64,000 bases of DNA from Atriophallophorus winterbourni. Taxonomy: Eukaryota > Platyhelminthes > Trematoda > Plagiorchiida > Microphallidae. The notes beneath the pieces were generated by a model that saw only the letters and a list, made by a program, of their open reading frames with translations, made no database searches and was not told the DNA's origin. Where the stretch lies: the NCBI GenBank assembly GCA_013407085.1, contig JACCGJ010012620.1:1-64000 (forward strand), given 5' to 3'. Position numbers and translations under genes: made by a program. Numbering within the stretch: position 1 is the stretch's first letter; the number at the start of each line of letters is the position of its first letter. Shown in pieces: positions 44,322 through 55,024 of this stretch.

Positions 44322-44755
44322 GTTGATCTGTTTCTCTATATCAACATTACTACCGAAAAGCGTCTTACGGAGAGCGTCGGCACGTTTGTGACGGCAACAG
44401 CTAACGTAGCTATTTGAGCAGCTACCGTGATTCGCCGCTGTACTACTTGATTACCTTTCTCAACTCTTACAAACTCAGATGCAAATTAAATTTCCAGAGT
44501 AAATTTTCCACACACCAAATTATAGTGGGCAGGAAGATGCATCTGATTAGCATGGTTTAGCGATACCTATTTATCATCACATTAGTCCGCGAAAAAGGCG
44601 TGAGTTTTACATGACTATTTTCCATATTTATAACCTGACGTTATACTCCGGTGCAAAATACAAAAGGCGACATCTACCGCCACCTTTAATCTGCTTTTAA
44701 CAGAGTTCAAGGCAATGAACTTCGTATTTGTGGCTGATGCTTCAAAGGCACGAAA
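44322..44755. other. unannotated stretch
   Basis: No recognisable feature. Confidence 0.3.
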
Positions 44756-44759
44756 GAGG

Positions 44760-44983
44760 CATTGGTTTGTACACCAAACTTAATTCAGGGCAAACATAGT
44801 CTGGCAACTCCCTGCTGCCTTGCAGGTCGCACTTGGTTGTGCAAAGGCTAGAGAAGCTGACTCGAACAAAATCCGAGTGGTGCTGGGGACGCCGCTTTGT
44901 ACCCAAATTCCCAAGAATCTTCTTTGAAGCCGACTCATCCTTCAGGAGGAGATAGTCGCACAAAGTAAAGTAAGTAAAGTAAG
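44760..44983 (+). repeat. SINE-like repeat, plus copy with intact 3' tail
   Basis: Runs from CACCAAACTTAATTCAGGG through GGCAACTCCCTGCTGCC, GTGCTGGGGACGCCGCTTTG, TACCCAAATTCCCAAG and GGAGATAGTCGCACAAAGTA to the tail AAGTAAGTAAAGTAAG. The uninterrupted CGCTTTGTACCC here is the empty site for the insertion at 36228-36683. Confidence 0.8.
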
Positions 44984-46100
44984 AACTGGACTGTGAGAAG
45001 GGTAATATTTTCATATAGGCAGTGATCCACAACCACCCATATATTTGTGACACTGAACGCCAGCACTTCAAGAAACAATCGGATACGTGACGCGAGACAA
45101 CGACATATGAGATAACAATATTCTGATAATCCGCTATCCAGTTTCTAAGAGGCAACCAAATGCGGTATGTAAGCAATTTATGTGTAAAATAGATAATTCC
45201 AATTGCTGAATCGGTAATGGGACAGGATCGACGTCAAACACTGGTAGAAACGGAACTATTATTCGATTTGACTGGTCGACGGAATAATTTACAATTTTCG
45301 TTAACAAAAGATTTGGAATTAAAGATAACTTTGTGAATCTGGTAAGACAAAGATGTGTTGTTAGTAGGCTCCAATTTCATTGCAACTAGCAACTTGTGCA
45401 GCCCATTGATCAAAGAAACGGACCAAACGGTTTTCTTTGAAAATTCACCATTCAAATCATCAAGAACGAATTCAAAAAGTAAGTTTTGGAGAGAAACATC
45501 CTTGTTATTGACATACATTAATCTTGAAGATTCACTGGATGAAACAATTTTGCTTACTTTTCGACCGGATCAAAAGATAGATAGAGAAAATCTTTGGATT
45601 CAATTCGAAAACAGCCGCCCTGTTTAGCTTCCTAGTGATAAACAGCAGTAATAAACGGCAAATCAAACCAGTGCAGAAGCGACTCCAAAGTTTTCGCGAT
45701 TATCCAAGGAAAAGAATACCTATAATTCGAATGAAGACGGCCACACATTAAACTCTAATAATGGGGAGGGATGGGCCAATTATTACAATTATCTTTTAAA
45801 CATTTGTATAGTGCTGCAAAGCGTTGCCACCGCCATTATTCATGCCAAACAATTTCACATCAATTCCATTTAAAAAACATGATTTTGTCCACAAAACAGT
45901 CATGTGAACAACAGTTGAAAACACAACAGAGTCAAATTCTAGTTTGATCAAAGTTCTAATTAAATCGAAAAAACTTGAATAACGTACTACATTTAATCCA
46001 CAAAATGTGATGAGTTCGAATCTAGTTTTAGTAGAGTTAGAAAATGAGCAGTCATTGTTTTTAAGAAATATAAGGATAACAACTATGACGAAGTTCCCTG
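44984..46100. other. unannotated stretch
   Basis: Overlapping open stretches on opposite strands at 45234-45627 have no recognisable domain. One has an acceptor-like TTGTTAG and donor-like GTAAGT on the plus strand, but I cannot support an exon. The rest is AT-rich. Confidence 0.3.
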
Positions 46101-46102
46101 TC

Positions 46103-46137
46103 CTGACGAAGCTTCTGTGTCAGAAGTGAAACGTTAC
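46103..46137 (+). ncRNA. hammerhead-like motif, Penelope type, best copy
   Basis: CTGACGA, then a perfect 6-bp hairpin stem (CTTCTG at 46112-46117 with CAGAAG at 46121-46126), then GAAACGTT with palindromic ACGT. Core nucleotides of a minimal hammerhead are present. ACGT could pair in trans to form stem III of a dimer. Stem I pairing is not evident in the flanks. The flanking sequence is shared with 27931-28010. Confidence 0.5.
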
Positions 46138-46419
46138 ACAAAAACTACTCTAACCGATTGCACTCAAATTTCTTTGCATGCAGTACTTAATTTATTCACG
46201 GAAATTTTAGATGGATTTGACCAACATATAATTGAGCTAGAAGTGTGTATACGTTTCTAAAAAATAGTATGCATCAATAACAAGGTTATCACACTTAAGA
46301 AATAAGTTTACCGATCGTTGATTTCTCACTTAAATTTGCACTTAACACTGTTAATTTAAATGGTAGAAGCGGTTGACAGGACCAGGAGATGCATTTGCGG
46401 AACAAGCTAGCTTGGTAGG

Positions 46420-47640
46420 CTACGATATAAATAAATGACCTCCCTGGTCTGATGACATGGCCAATCTGTTGTTTGCGGATGATGTGAATTTATGGCGTCA
46501 AATTACTTTACCCTCATGATCACGATATTGTGCTGTCCGACCTGGACAAATGCCCGTCAACTTGAACTTATTCCCTGAAAATCAAGTGATCCCAAGAGTT
46601 TAGCACGAAAACGACCTTTGAAAAATTATTCCGACTGATCAATGTTGCAAACCAGTGCCAGAAGCCGACCAGACAAGATGAGATCAAACTTGGCCTCTTC
46701 AAACGATGCATGACCCCAGTATTATACAACAGCTTGTTTACACATACTGTTCGTGTATAGAACTTGTCAGAGAAAGACATTAGTCTCCTGGAACGGCCAC
46801 AAAGAGCAATAGAATTAGTTCTCAGATTTTTCCATTGTTCATAGTTCCTCCGCTTTCGTATGCTGAACCTGTTTTCTGTTCAATACAGACTTCTGAGAAA
46901 ATGTATATCTTTTCAGCTGTGCACCACCGTGTTCATCATTGCAATTCCTTACTAACAATTAGTCACAAAGTTTACCATCGTGGCCGGTTTCAAACCAGCC
47001 GTTCAACGAATATGAAAATTCAAGGATCCGACAACGGAGATACGTTTATCGCGGATTTAGAAAAAGTAATCCAATGGAGACACGGGACTTGCCAGTAAAC
47101 TTGGAGAAGAGAGCTGCGCTCTGACGTCCGATTCAGCGATGACACAACTAGAAGTCGTCAAAGTAACCATCAGAATAGCTGCGGCTCAGAAAGAGTAAGA
47201 TCTCGGCATTGCCATTACAGTATATTTTAGGTGGTCTACTCGGTGTGCCGAGCAACAAACAAGGCTCGAAGGGAATTGTTCAGACTGCGTTCAGCGTTGT
47301 CATGCCGAAAACTTCATACTTTCATCCCCGACTTAGAACACTGTACCTAATCCTAGGCACCGTACTTGAAAAATATATTGTCTGCAAAGGGTCCAGCGCC
47401 TTGCAACTAGGATGGTTGATGTTCAGACAGGTAAATCCTGAGTCAAGACTCAAGGACCTAGACCAGTTCTCACTGAAGCGGCGGAGACTGCGAGGCGACC
47501 TAATAGAAGCCTTTAAGCTGAATCACTAATACTTGCCCCTAAAACAGCTACAAGTGGTTCTTAAGGTTAGACCAGGCTGCTAGTACGTGAACACTTTTCA
47601 GCAACGGTATGGTCAACAACTGGAACAAGCTCTCAGATGG
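46420..47640 (+). mobile_element. degenerate CR1/Jockey-like LINE (G), RT C-terminal half
   Basis: Starts near an IND-x-PGL block and LLFADDVNLW-like sequence (46470-46500, frameshifted). It then keeps RT C-terminal pieces, including a 47209-47529 frame with KTSYFHPRLRTLYLILGT, VCKGSSALQLGWL and KDLDQFSLKRRRLRGDLIEA. The same subfamily occurs on the minus strand as H (49400-54960), which shares SSALRLEWL. Heavily mutated. Confidence 0.6.
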
Positions 47641-47689
47641 AATGATAAATCTCCATAACGTGTTAAACTTTCTATCACTATACTCAAAT

Positions 47690-48115
47690 ATGTGCAGGAT
47701 GTGCAATCGTGCACTTCTATGGTGTGCAGCTAACCGTTTAATAGATTTGCCACCGGTAATGAGCAGCATGCGAATACATGCTGGGGTCCCACTGCAATTG
47801 CTTGTTTCCCTTCCCACATCTGTCTAGGCCTGGGCAACCTGACAGTATCTTAACCCATGTGAAGTCTTTGACTGTGCGACGCCACCTGGATCGGGCGGTG
47901 CATTGTACAAGCATTTTTTGCCATGTTTTATAAATCGATGACCACTCGCCACGTTGGTGAAGAGAAACACTACTATAATTTCCAGATATCCGGAAACAGG
48001 AACTTGTGAACCATGCAACCTATATACTCGAAATCGGAGTGCAGAGCACTCAACTGCATTCCATCAAAGTAAATATGGGCGCGTGATTGACTTTTAGCCA
48101 ATTTAAGCCCTATGC
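47690..48115 (-). repeat. interspersed repeat, modules A and B joined, minus copy
   Basis: Read on the minus strand: module A (48115-47930; GGCTAAAAGTCAATCACGCG, GTTCCTGTTTCCGGATATC) followed by module B (47910-47690; CAGGTTGCCCAGGCCTAGAC, GCTCATTACC-like). It shows that the A and B pieces seen separately elsewhere belong to one element of about 430-480 bp. Confidence 0.75.
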
Positions 48116-48660
48116 AACTAGAACGTGACTGCAGAGGTTTTTTTGTTTTTCTATTGCCTCCATTAAGTTATTCCGATATCAGCCCATTCACAAACTATGC
48201 ATTTGCGCCACTTTGCATGGCTCCAGGCGGTGATATAGAGGTAAAAATTATCGAATCACGTAATAGCGCAGTCTTGGTGGGACAGTTTATGGCTATGCAA
48301 CGATATTGCTGGCCAAAATAAGAATAACGCCTTCAAATCATGAAAATTATTCGAACAAAAAATATACACGGAATTGGAAGGTAGAAAACTATTTTCGATG
48401 AAACCTACATCGTCAAGTTTGGCGGAAAAATTTTCGATTGACACCGAAAATATGCCCTGTTTCAAAATTCCGAATTTAGTGCATAAAACCGCTGGTCTTT
48501 GATCATTCTGGAATTAGAGTTTTGATAAGCGAACAAACCGTTATATTTAGAGTGTGTCTTCTCCCAAAAGTTTGATCGAATATTAAAATGAGGCAGACAC
48601 CAGTCAACCACATCAAAATGTTTTTAAAAAAGCCGGTCACTGATTAAGGACAATTTTTAG
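48116..48660. other. unannotated stretch
   Basis: A plus-strand open stretch (48112-48321) has an acceptor-like tract and a GAG/GTAAAA donor around SPFTNYAFAPLCMAPGGDIE, but no family is recognisable. Nothing else seen. Confidence 0.3.
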
Positions 48661-48664
48661 TTCC

Positions 48665-48930
48665 GTTCAGTTCACTTCAAGTGTAAGTTCAAATTGAAGT
48701 TGCACAGAGCTGATTGTGGCTGAAAGCCGATCACTTCCGAACATTTAGTTTGACGGTATGCGGTTGAGCACCCGGCACTTGGATATTGTGTATACTGGTC
48801 GCATGGTTCACACATTCTTGTTTCTGGATATCAGGAAAATAAGATAGGGATTCTCTACACCAGCACGGTGAGAGGTCATCGATTCAGGAAACAATGCAAT
48901 GATATGCGCGAACAATACAAATACATATTT
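48665..48930 (+). repeat. interspersed repeat, module A, plus copy
   Basis: AAGTTGCACAGAGCTGATTG, GACGGTATGCGGTTGAGCAC, TTCTTGTTTCTGGATATC, GTGAGAGGTCATCGATT. Directly repeated about 360 bp downstream at 49035. Module B is absent here. Confidence 0.75.
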
Positions 48931-49034
48931 CCGTGTTTTTTGTTTTTAGGAACAGGACTTTAAATGGTTGATATGCCAATAGAGGGTCCAGAATTTTTGT
49001 AAGTAAAAGCTTCAAAATTCGCCAACGACTGCCA

Positions 49035-49390
49035 AAGTTCAAGTTCATGTTCAAGTTTTAGTTGCACAGGGCTGAAGGTGGCTAAAAGCCAATCACGCGC
49101 CCAGATTTCCTTCGACGGTATGCGGTTGAGCACCCGTCACTTCGTTATTGAGTACACAGTTCGTCCGTTTCACACGTTCTTGTTTCCGGATATCTTGAAG
49201 TTAAGGTAGGGTTTCTCTTAAGCAGCACAGTGAGAGGTCATCTATTTATAAAACAATGCAATATTATGCGTGAACAATGTATGATTTACGAAATCACTAG
49301 CCTAGTCGAGGCAAAGTGAAGCAAAGACATAGACTGCATGTGGGCGAAGTTGCTACCAGGTTACCCAGGCCTAGACAGATATGAGAAAAA
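49035..49390 (+). repeat. interspersed repeat, modules A and B joined, plus copy
   Basis: Module A (TAGTTGCACAGGGCTGAAG…AAAACAATGCAAT) runs into the first part of module B (AGCCTAGTCGAGGCAAAGTG…CCCAGGCCTAGACAGATATG). It mirrors the order seen at 47690-48115. Confidence 0.75.
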
Positions 49391-49399
49391 AATTACCGA

Positions 49400-50773
49400 T
49401 ATGTTTTTTTATAAGTTTTTCAATATACAATGTGCAGAAATATGGTAGATCATTTAGCGTTTAATTCCTTTTTTAAAGCTCAACACATTTGGGAGGTTTA
49501 CTATACAATCTGTGAGCTTGTTCCAGAAGTACACCACACGGTTGCTGAAAAAGTGCTCACGTGCCAGCAACCTGGGCCTACTCTGAAGAAGTTTCATGGA
49601 ATTACCCCTTGTAGTTGCTTTAAGGGCAGGTTTAAGGAGTTCAGTAATATTAACACCCGTAAGACCCTTTAGAAACTTGAAGGCTTCTATTATGTGCCTC
49701 GCAGCCGCCGTTTCTTTAGTGAGAACAGATCGAGGTCCTTGAGTCTTGCCTCATAGGTTTTACCTGTCTAACCCTCAACCATTCTAGTCGCAAAGCGCTT
49801 GACCCTTTCGAGACATGCGATATCTTTTTTAAGTACGGTACCCAGGATTGAACGCAGTATTCCAAGTGAGGCAGCATGAATACTTTGTATAATGTAATAA
49901 AGATTGAAGGTTTTCGGCATGATAAAGCTGAGCGGAGCCTGAACAATTCTCTGCGAGCCTTGTTTGCAGCTTCGGCGTATTAGGCAGCCCACTTAAAATC
50001 ACCTGTTATAGTAATACCAAAATACTTCACTTTATGGGCAGCAGCTATTCTGATTGTTCCTTCGCCGACTTCCAGTTGGGTTGTCGCAGTCGTTAGGACG
50101 CAGCTTTTCCCCGAAGTTTAGTGGCAAGTCTGTAACAACATTGTTTTACTGTACATAACAATTGACCTTGATAATACACTTTCCGTTGATTCGTGTTCCG
50201 TGATTGCTGCCATGTACCTTCGTGCATCCTTTTGGCTACCGCGATAAACCTTTCATCTCATGTGCCTTTTCTCCAACATTCTTGGGGACATTATTGTAGT
50301 GGTCAGTTCACTACAAGTCCCATGTTTCTGTCCACTCGGTTTCTTTTTCTAAATCATAGATAAGCGTTTCTCTACTGTCGGTTCCTAGGACCTCAACATC
50401 ATCAGCAAACAGGAATCAATGTGAACTCAAGCAGACTGCCTGGTATGTTTACAAAAATAAGAAAAAGTAGTCGACCAAGTACCGAGCCTTGAGGCAATCC
50501 ATTGAGTATAAGTGATTCCTCCGAGCACACTCCTGCAATTCTAACATGGTAAGTACGACTAGTTGAGAAGCTGTCTAACCATTGATATAGTTCACCAGTG
50601 ACGCCACACATCCTTAGTTTGTGCAGAAAGTACCTATGGTCCACCGAGTCAAACGCCTTTTGAAAATCAAGAAAGCATACTTTGGCTACTCTCCCTTCAT
50701 CGAGGCGTACTGTCACTTCACCACGAGAGCTCAGAAGATTGGTTAGGCAGGACCTTCCTTTCTAGAATCCGTG
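49400..50773 (-). mobile_element. CR1/Jockey-like LINE (H), RT core and C-terminus
   Basis: 50760-50402 carries HGF-stop-KGRSCLTNLL, the catalytic VCFLDFQKAFDSVDH, and GLPQGSVLGRLLFLIFVN. 49992-49716 carries LEYCVQSWVPYLKK and SSALRLEWL. The FADD block and several segments are damaged. The upstream half of the same RT lies at 53698-54960, beyond a BEL/Pao insertion. Rejoining across the single CCGTG gives DVQHGF then K-GRSC, the expected conserved block. Confidence 0.75.
50769..50773. repeat. target-site duplication CCGTG, left copy
   Basis: CCGTG precedes the left LTR and recurs at 53698-53702 directly after the right LTR. A 5-bp duplication fits a BEL/Pao integrase. Confidence 0.85.
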
Positions 50774-51336
50774 TGTAGCGACCAAATCGTCACTGGGGAA
50801 TAGTTTCTGTCACGGAAACTAGTTGCCTGCTACGAGCCACGAGAATCTTCTACCGGGAGTGACGAGCGTTTACGAATCGATCCCAAATCAGAACAATACG
50901 TCAATTTACGCTGTACTATATTGACAAAGACGATTAAAAAGCAAAATATAACAAACCCCAACGGTAATCGAATACAGATTTCAATGCAAACCCAACGCGT
51001 CCAATAAACGGAAGTCAAACAGCTCAGTTGAGAGCACAAAAAAATTACCGTTTTCCAATAACGGTAAACACGGGTAACGGACAAATCAAAATGTGCGGAA
51101 GCCGAAGTACAGTTAAACAAAGGAAAAATGTTCGGGAAAGAAAACGCTCACAGATTTAACATTTAGTTTAAATGTTATTTTCAATTTGAAGAACAAACAA
51201 AATATATCACTGGAAAATTATGACACAAAAAACTTGATAAGGAACACGGGTGTAGGGTGGGAACAAATGTCTCTATTTCGTTTGATCTTGCTGGACTGAA
51301 AGAGGAATTCTCAAGACATCGACGCGGATTCATACA
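50774..51336 (-). repeat. 3' LTR of BEL/Pao element
   Basis: 563 bp, starting TGTAGCGACC and ending CATACA on the plus strand (TGTATG…GCTACA on the element strand). Carries an extra CACGGGTAA-type insertion relative to the other LTR. Confidence 0.85.
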
Positions 51337-51792
51337 CCGCCCACCAAAATTCCTCAAAATCTGAAAAGCAAGTAGAGACACAAACAATGAACTGCGGGGC
51401 TCTCCTCTACCTGGCTACCCGACCCGTGTACCTGCGCGACCCATGACAGCGACTCGACGATCAAATGTTCGGTGGTATCTCTGGAGTGTGCAGCCCCCCC
51501 TCCCACCTAAAACATTTGCCTTCAGTGTAATAAACGTTCGTCTTCGCATGCAAACGGCAGACTGAATGCTTGTTGGTACTTTTGGGGTCAGCAGATCCGA
51601 AAACCCGCCTCCCACCTTAAGCACCAGCCCCCGTGCCCGACACCCAGGTACAGTAGAATAAAGCAAGTGACTTTATTTAGTGGCGAGTCACACACGCCAC
51701 GTCGCATCACCATCACTGGACTTCTGTGGCTTTTTATAGGGAAAGTGTTTGCTAGACAAAGACCCACCACGTCCTCCGGTTCTGCCAGCGCC

Positions 51793-52926
51793 CTACAATA
51801 AGCTCATGAATGATATCCTACCCGAACGAGCCTTATGTATTGCATCCTCCAACAGCGACATTTTGCGCCATCTAAACAAGTCTAAATTACAAAATATTGT
51901 ATCCGAGTTCCCAAACATAAATGGTTCATCAGGTATACAACCGAAAGGTTTACGCCAATCATACGTATTGTCATGCTGACCATACGTCGCCCCAATTAAA
52001 GCTGATTCAGTGTCATGTGAACCAGGCCTACTTTTCATTTGGGCAGATTTGGTGTCAGGTGGGCCAGGCTTAGTCTCTATCTGATCCGAATTAGTGTCGG
52101 AAAATTCAGTCACAAAATCCGACTGAGCTAATTCAGTCTCAGGTAACTCAGCTTCCTGATCCATATCGACAACACAAATGTCAACATCCTTCAACATAAC
52201 ACCAGTAGAAACAATTTCTTGATAATTAACGAGACTAACAGGCCTTGCTATTGTATGCGGTTGTCCGAAAAGGTCCTTCAGGATTGATCTCGCCCGCTTA
52301 TACGCACGTTCAGGTGGCAGCATGACACACTCTTCAATAGATTCTTTTGCTATACCTCGGCAATAATTTAGCAAACATAGGAACCTCTGTCCGTCATCAA
52401 GAGTTCTAGACTCCACATAGGTCTTGAACTGACGACAAAATTTTCCGTAGGTGCTAGGTGAACCATCAAAAGATATCAATTATATCTTCGGGATGTCAGA
52501 TCTCGGTACACTGCCGGGCTTTTTATTACGGACAGAATCTTCTACCTCCGAACGAGGGTAGTCTGCTACTTTTTCCTTTTGATGCTCACAATGCGCAAGA
52601 TAACTTGCCGAAGCAGCAATCTTAGCCATTTTAACCTCGTATACCGCCTGAAGCACTTCCAGTTTGTGCTGCATTTCGATTGTTTCCTGTGACACTTTTA
52701 GGAGTTCAAAGCGCATTTTAGCTTTACGAACACGAATATTTGAATCTACCGTTAAACCCCTTAAGCTACCACGAGAGCCCTCAACAGAACAATGAATGCG
52801 CTCACCTGCGGTGTCTTCCGTTCCATTATCGACCAACTGTTGGGGAGATTTGATCTTTTTGACAAAACTGCGGGTAACAGGCATTTCGACGTCAGCGAAT
52901 TCGACGTTGAGTACTGTAGCGTCCAC
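51793..52926 (-). pseudogene. BEL/Pao gag with one in-frame stop, C-terminally truncated
   Basis: 52926-52480 encodes an N-terminal region with a helical segment (MRFELLKVSQETIEMQHKLE). A single TAA (52482-52480) interrupts the frame, which resumes at once as LISFDGSPSTYGKFCRQF, KTYVESRTLDDGQRFLCLLN, RAYKRARSILKDLFGQPH. The FDG-x2-x-Y-x2-F…GQR-x-L-x-L-L…A-x-ILKDLFG pattern is the BEL/Pao gag domain. After IARP the sequence changes to a low-complexity acidic region with two similar copies of a PG-x2-DT-x-SA motif. No zinc knuckle or protease follows. The stop could come from one CAA-to-TAA change. Confidence 0.75.
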
Positions 52927-53144
52927 AAATTTGACGTTGAGTACTGTATTTTCTCCAATTGAGACAAATACGGTCCAAATCGAATTCTAACGTTGAGTAA
53001 TGTATTTTCTCCAATTGAGACAAATACGGTCCAAACTGAAATCCAACGTTGAGTACTGTATTGCGTCCACAAATATGACGTTGAGTACTGTATTTTCTCC
53101 AATTGAGATAAATACGGTCCAAATCGAATTCTAACGTTGAGTAC
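52890..53144 (-). repeat. tandem repeats in the BEL/Pao leader
   Basis: A composite minisatellite: three copies of a unit of roughly 60 bp containing ACGTTGAGTA-TGTATTTTCTCC and AAATACGGTCCAAA, plus two copies of a shorter unit with GCGTCCACAAAT. One copy reads GTTGAGTACTGTAGCGTCCA (52910-52929), which closely matches the junction of leader and LTR (GTTGAGTAC then TTTAGCGACC at 53136-53154). Confidence 0.8.
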
Positions 53145-53697
53145 TTTAGCGACCAAATCGTCACTGGGGAATAGTTTCTGTCACGGAAACTAGTTGCCTG
53201 CTACGAGCCACGAGAATCTTCTACCGGGAGTGACGAGCGTTCACGAATCGATCCCAAATCAGAACAATACGTCAATTTACGCTGTACTATATTGACAAAG
53301 ACGATTAAAAAGCAAAATATAACAAACCTCAACGGTAATCGAATACAGGTTGCAATGCAAACCCAACGCGTCCAATAAACGGAAGTCAAACAGCTCAGTT
53401 GAGAGCACAAAAAATTACCGTTTTCCAATAACGGTAAACGGACAAATCAAAATGTGCGGAAGCCGAAGTACAGTTAAACAAAGGAAAAATGTTCGGGAAA
53501 GAAAACGCTCACAGATTTAACATTAAGTTTAAATGTTATTTTCATTTTGAAGAACAAACAAAATATATCACTGGAAAATTATGACACAAAAAACTTGATA
53601 AGGAACACGGGTGTAGGGTGGGAACAAATGTCTCTATTTCGTTTGATCTTGCTGGACCGAAAGATGAATTCTCAAGACATCGACGCGGATTTATACA
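53145..53697 (-). repeat. 5' LTR of BEL/Pao element
   Basis: 553 bp, starting TTTAGCGACC (first dinucleotide mutated from TG) and ending TTATACA. Followed by TSD CCGTG at 53698-53702. Confidence 0.85.
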
Positions 53698-54960
53698 CCG
53701 TGCTGGACATCGGATAGTAAGTAATTGGCTAACAAATGTTTACATATCTGGTGCCGAATGATTTTTTCTAGTACTTGCAAACAATACTAGTCAGGCTTAC
53801 AGGCCTATAGTTGCGTACATCCGAAATGGGACCCTTTTTGTATATTTCTACTACCGCCGCTCGTTTTCAATCATCCGGCAGTATACCCCGGAGTAAGGTA
53901 GCTTCAAAAAGATTTCTGATTGCCATGATAACTATATTCGCGAGCGGTTGAAGAATAGCCGAATGTATACCGTCAGGGCCAGCCGACATAGTTTTATCTA
54001 GGTGCGACAGAACTGTGGTGACCATTTCCTGATTAACCTCCAGAGTGCTAAAGAGAGGTGCTCTGCAGTCGTGAGTTTCTAAACGGTTACCTGAATCGCA
54101 CCGATATAAAGTGCGGAGGAATGAATGCATCGCATCGGCTTTTCCTGTGCAGCCAAAGCTGTGTTGCCATCATCCAGCACTAACGTACCTATTTCTTCTC
54201 TTAAAGATCGTTTGGACTGAACATAGCAATAAAAAGCATTAAAGTTAAACTTTGCTTTTACGTCAAGTCTGGATTCGAAGTTCCTTTCAGCTTTACTTTG
54301 CAGCGCAACAGCTAAATTTCTGGCCTGATTGTACTGCAATCTAAATCTGTGAGTTCCATGGAATTAGTAATTCTTCCAGCTTTGCGAATAGACGCGCTCG
54401 ACGAGGTGGGTTTTCCTGGCGTTTTCACTGGTTGTTGAGGAGCCGAACGTTCCTATATTTGTAAAAGGTGCCCTTTTATAATATTCCATCTGATTTCTAC
54501 ACTAGGTCCAATTCGTCTGGTTTCTAAATTAGATTCATTGCTTGAATTTGTAGTTGGACGATGTCCATTCGACCAAATTTGCGGAAAATCTTAACTAGGT
54601 GACTAGGATGCACTAAAGTCTAGTTAAGAAGTATTACGGCATGGTCGCTCTTGCCTTGTGGCGAAAGGTATTTGGTCCCATAAATATCTCCTTCATGAGA
54701 CAATAGAACCAAATCTAAAGTTGATTCATTGTTTTTCGTTATCCTCGTCGTATGCGAAATAAGATGATCCGCCAGGGGTTATTCAGATTGTCCTTCACTA
54801 CCCAGGTTTTTTAACTGAGACTGTGGATAACGAAAATAGTTTCTCTTCACCAAGCCGGCGAAAGGTTTGCGTACATTTGAAACGTGACATAATATAATTG
54901 GAGTTTTTTTCCTTATAGTGCAGTTTTTTTCTGTTTTTTGACGTAGTGGAAAGCGCATGA
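53698..54960 (-). mobile_element. CR1/Jockey-like LINE (H), endonuclease end and RT N-terminus
   Basis: Minus-strand pieces: an endonuclease C-terminal part (54770-54570; NNESTLDLVLLSHEGDIYG, GKSDHAVILLN), linker 54339-54079, and RT N-terminal 54130-53700 with KTMSAGPDGIHSAILQPLA, NLFEATLLRGILPDD and NYRPVSLTSIVCKYLEKIIRH. Fragmentary endonuclease sequence may reach 54960. It continues on the other side of the BEL/Pao insertion at 50773. Confidence 0.7.
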
Positions 54961-55024
54961 AAGGATGAATGACAAACATATTTATGCTAAATCTATCGAC
55001 AGGCGACTTGAATATTCATGGATA

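Larger units (their letters stand above)
50774..53697 (-). mobile_element. compact BEL/Pao LTR element with intact LTRs and TSD
   Basis: LTRs of 563 bp (50774-51336) and 553 bp (53145-53697) are about 98 percent alike by eye, apart from a short insertion in the left one. The interior is only 1.8 kb. Read on the minus strand it has a leader with tandem repeats (53144-52890), a gag region split by one stop (52926-51793), and a 3' non-coding part. No protease, RT, RNase H or integrase is recognisable. A purine-rich GGTGGGCGG precedes the 3' LTR. I see no obvious tRNA primer site next to the 5' LTR. The element sits inside the RT of LINE H. Confidence 0.85.

Noticed and set aside
45234..45627. 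Coding exon pair at 45.2-45.6 kb
   Set aside because: Antiparallel open stretches of similar length, no recognisable domain and only weak splice-site context.
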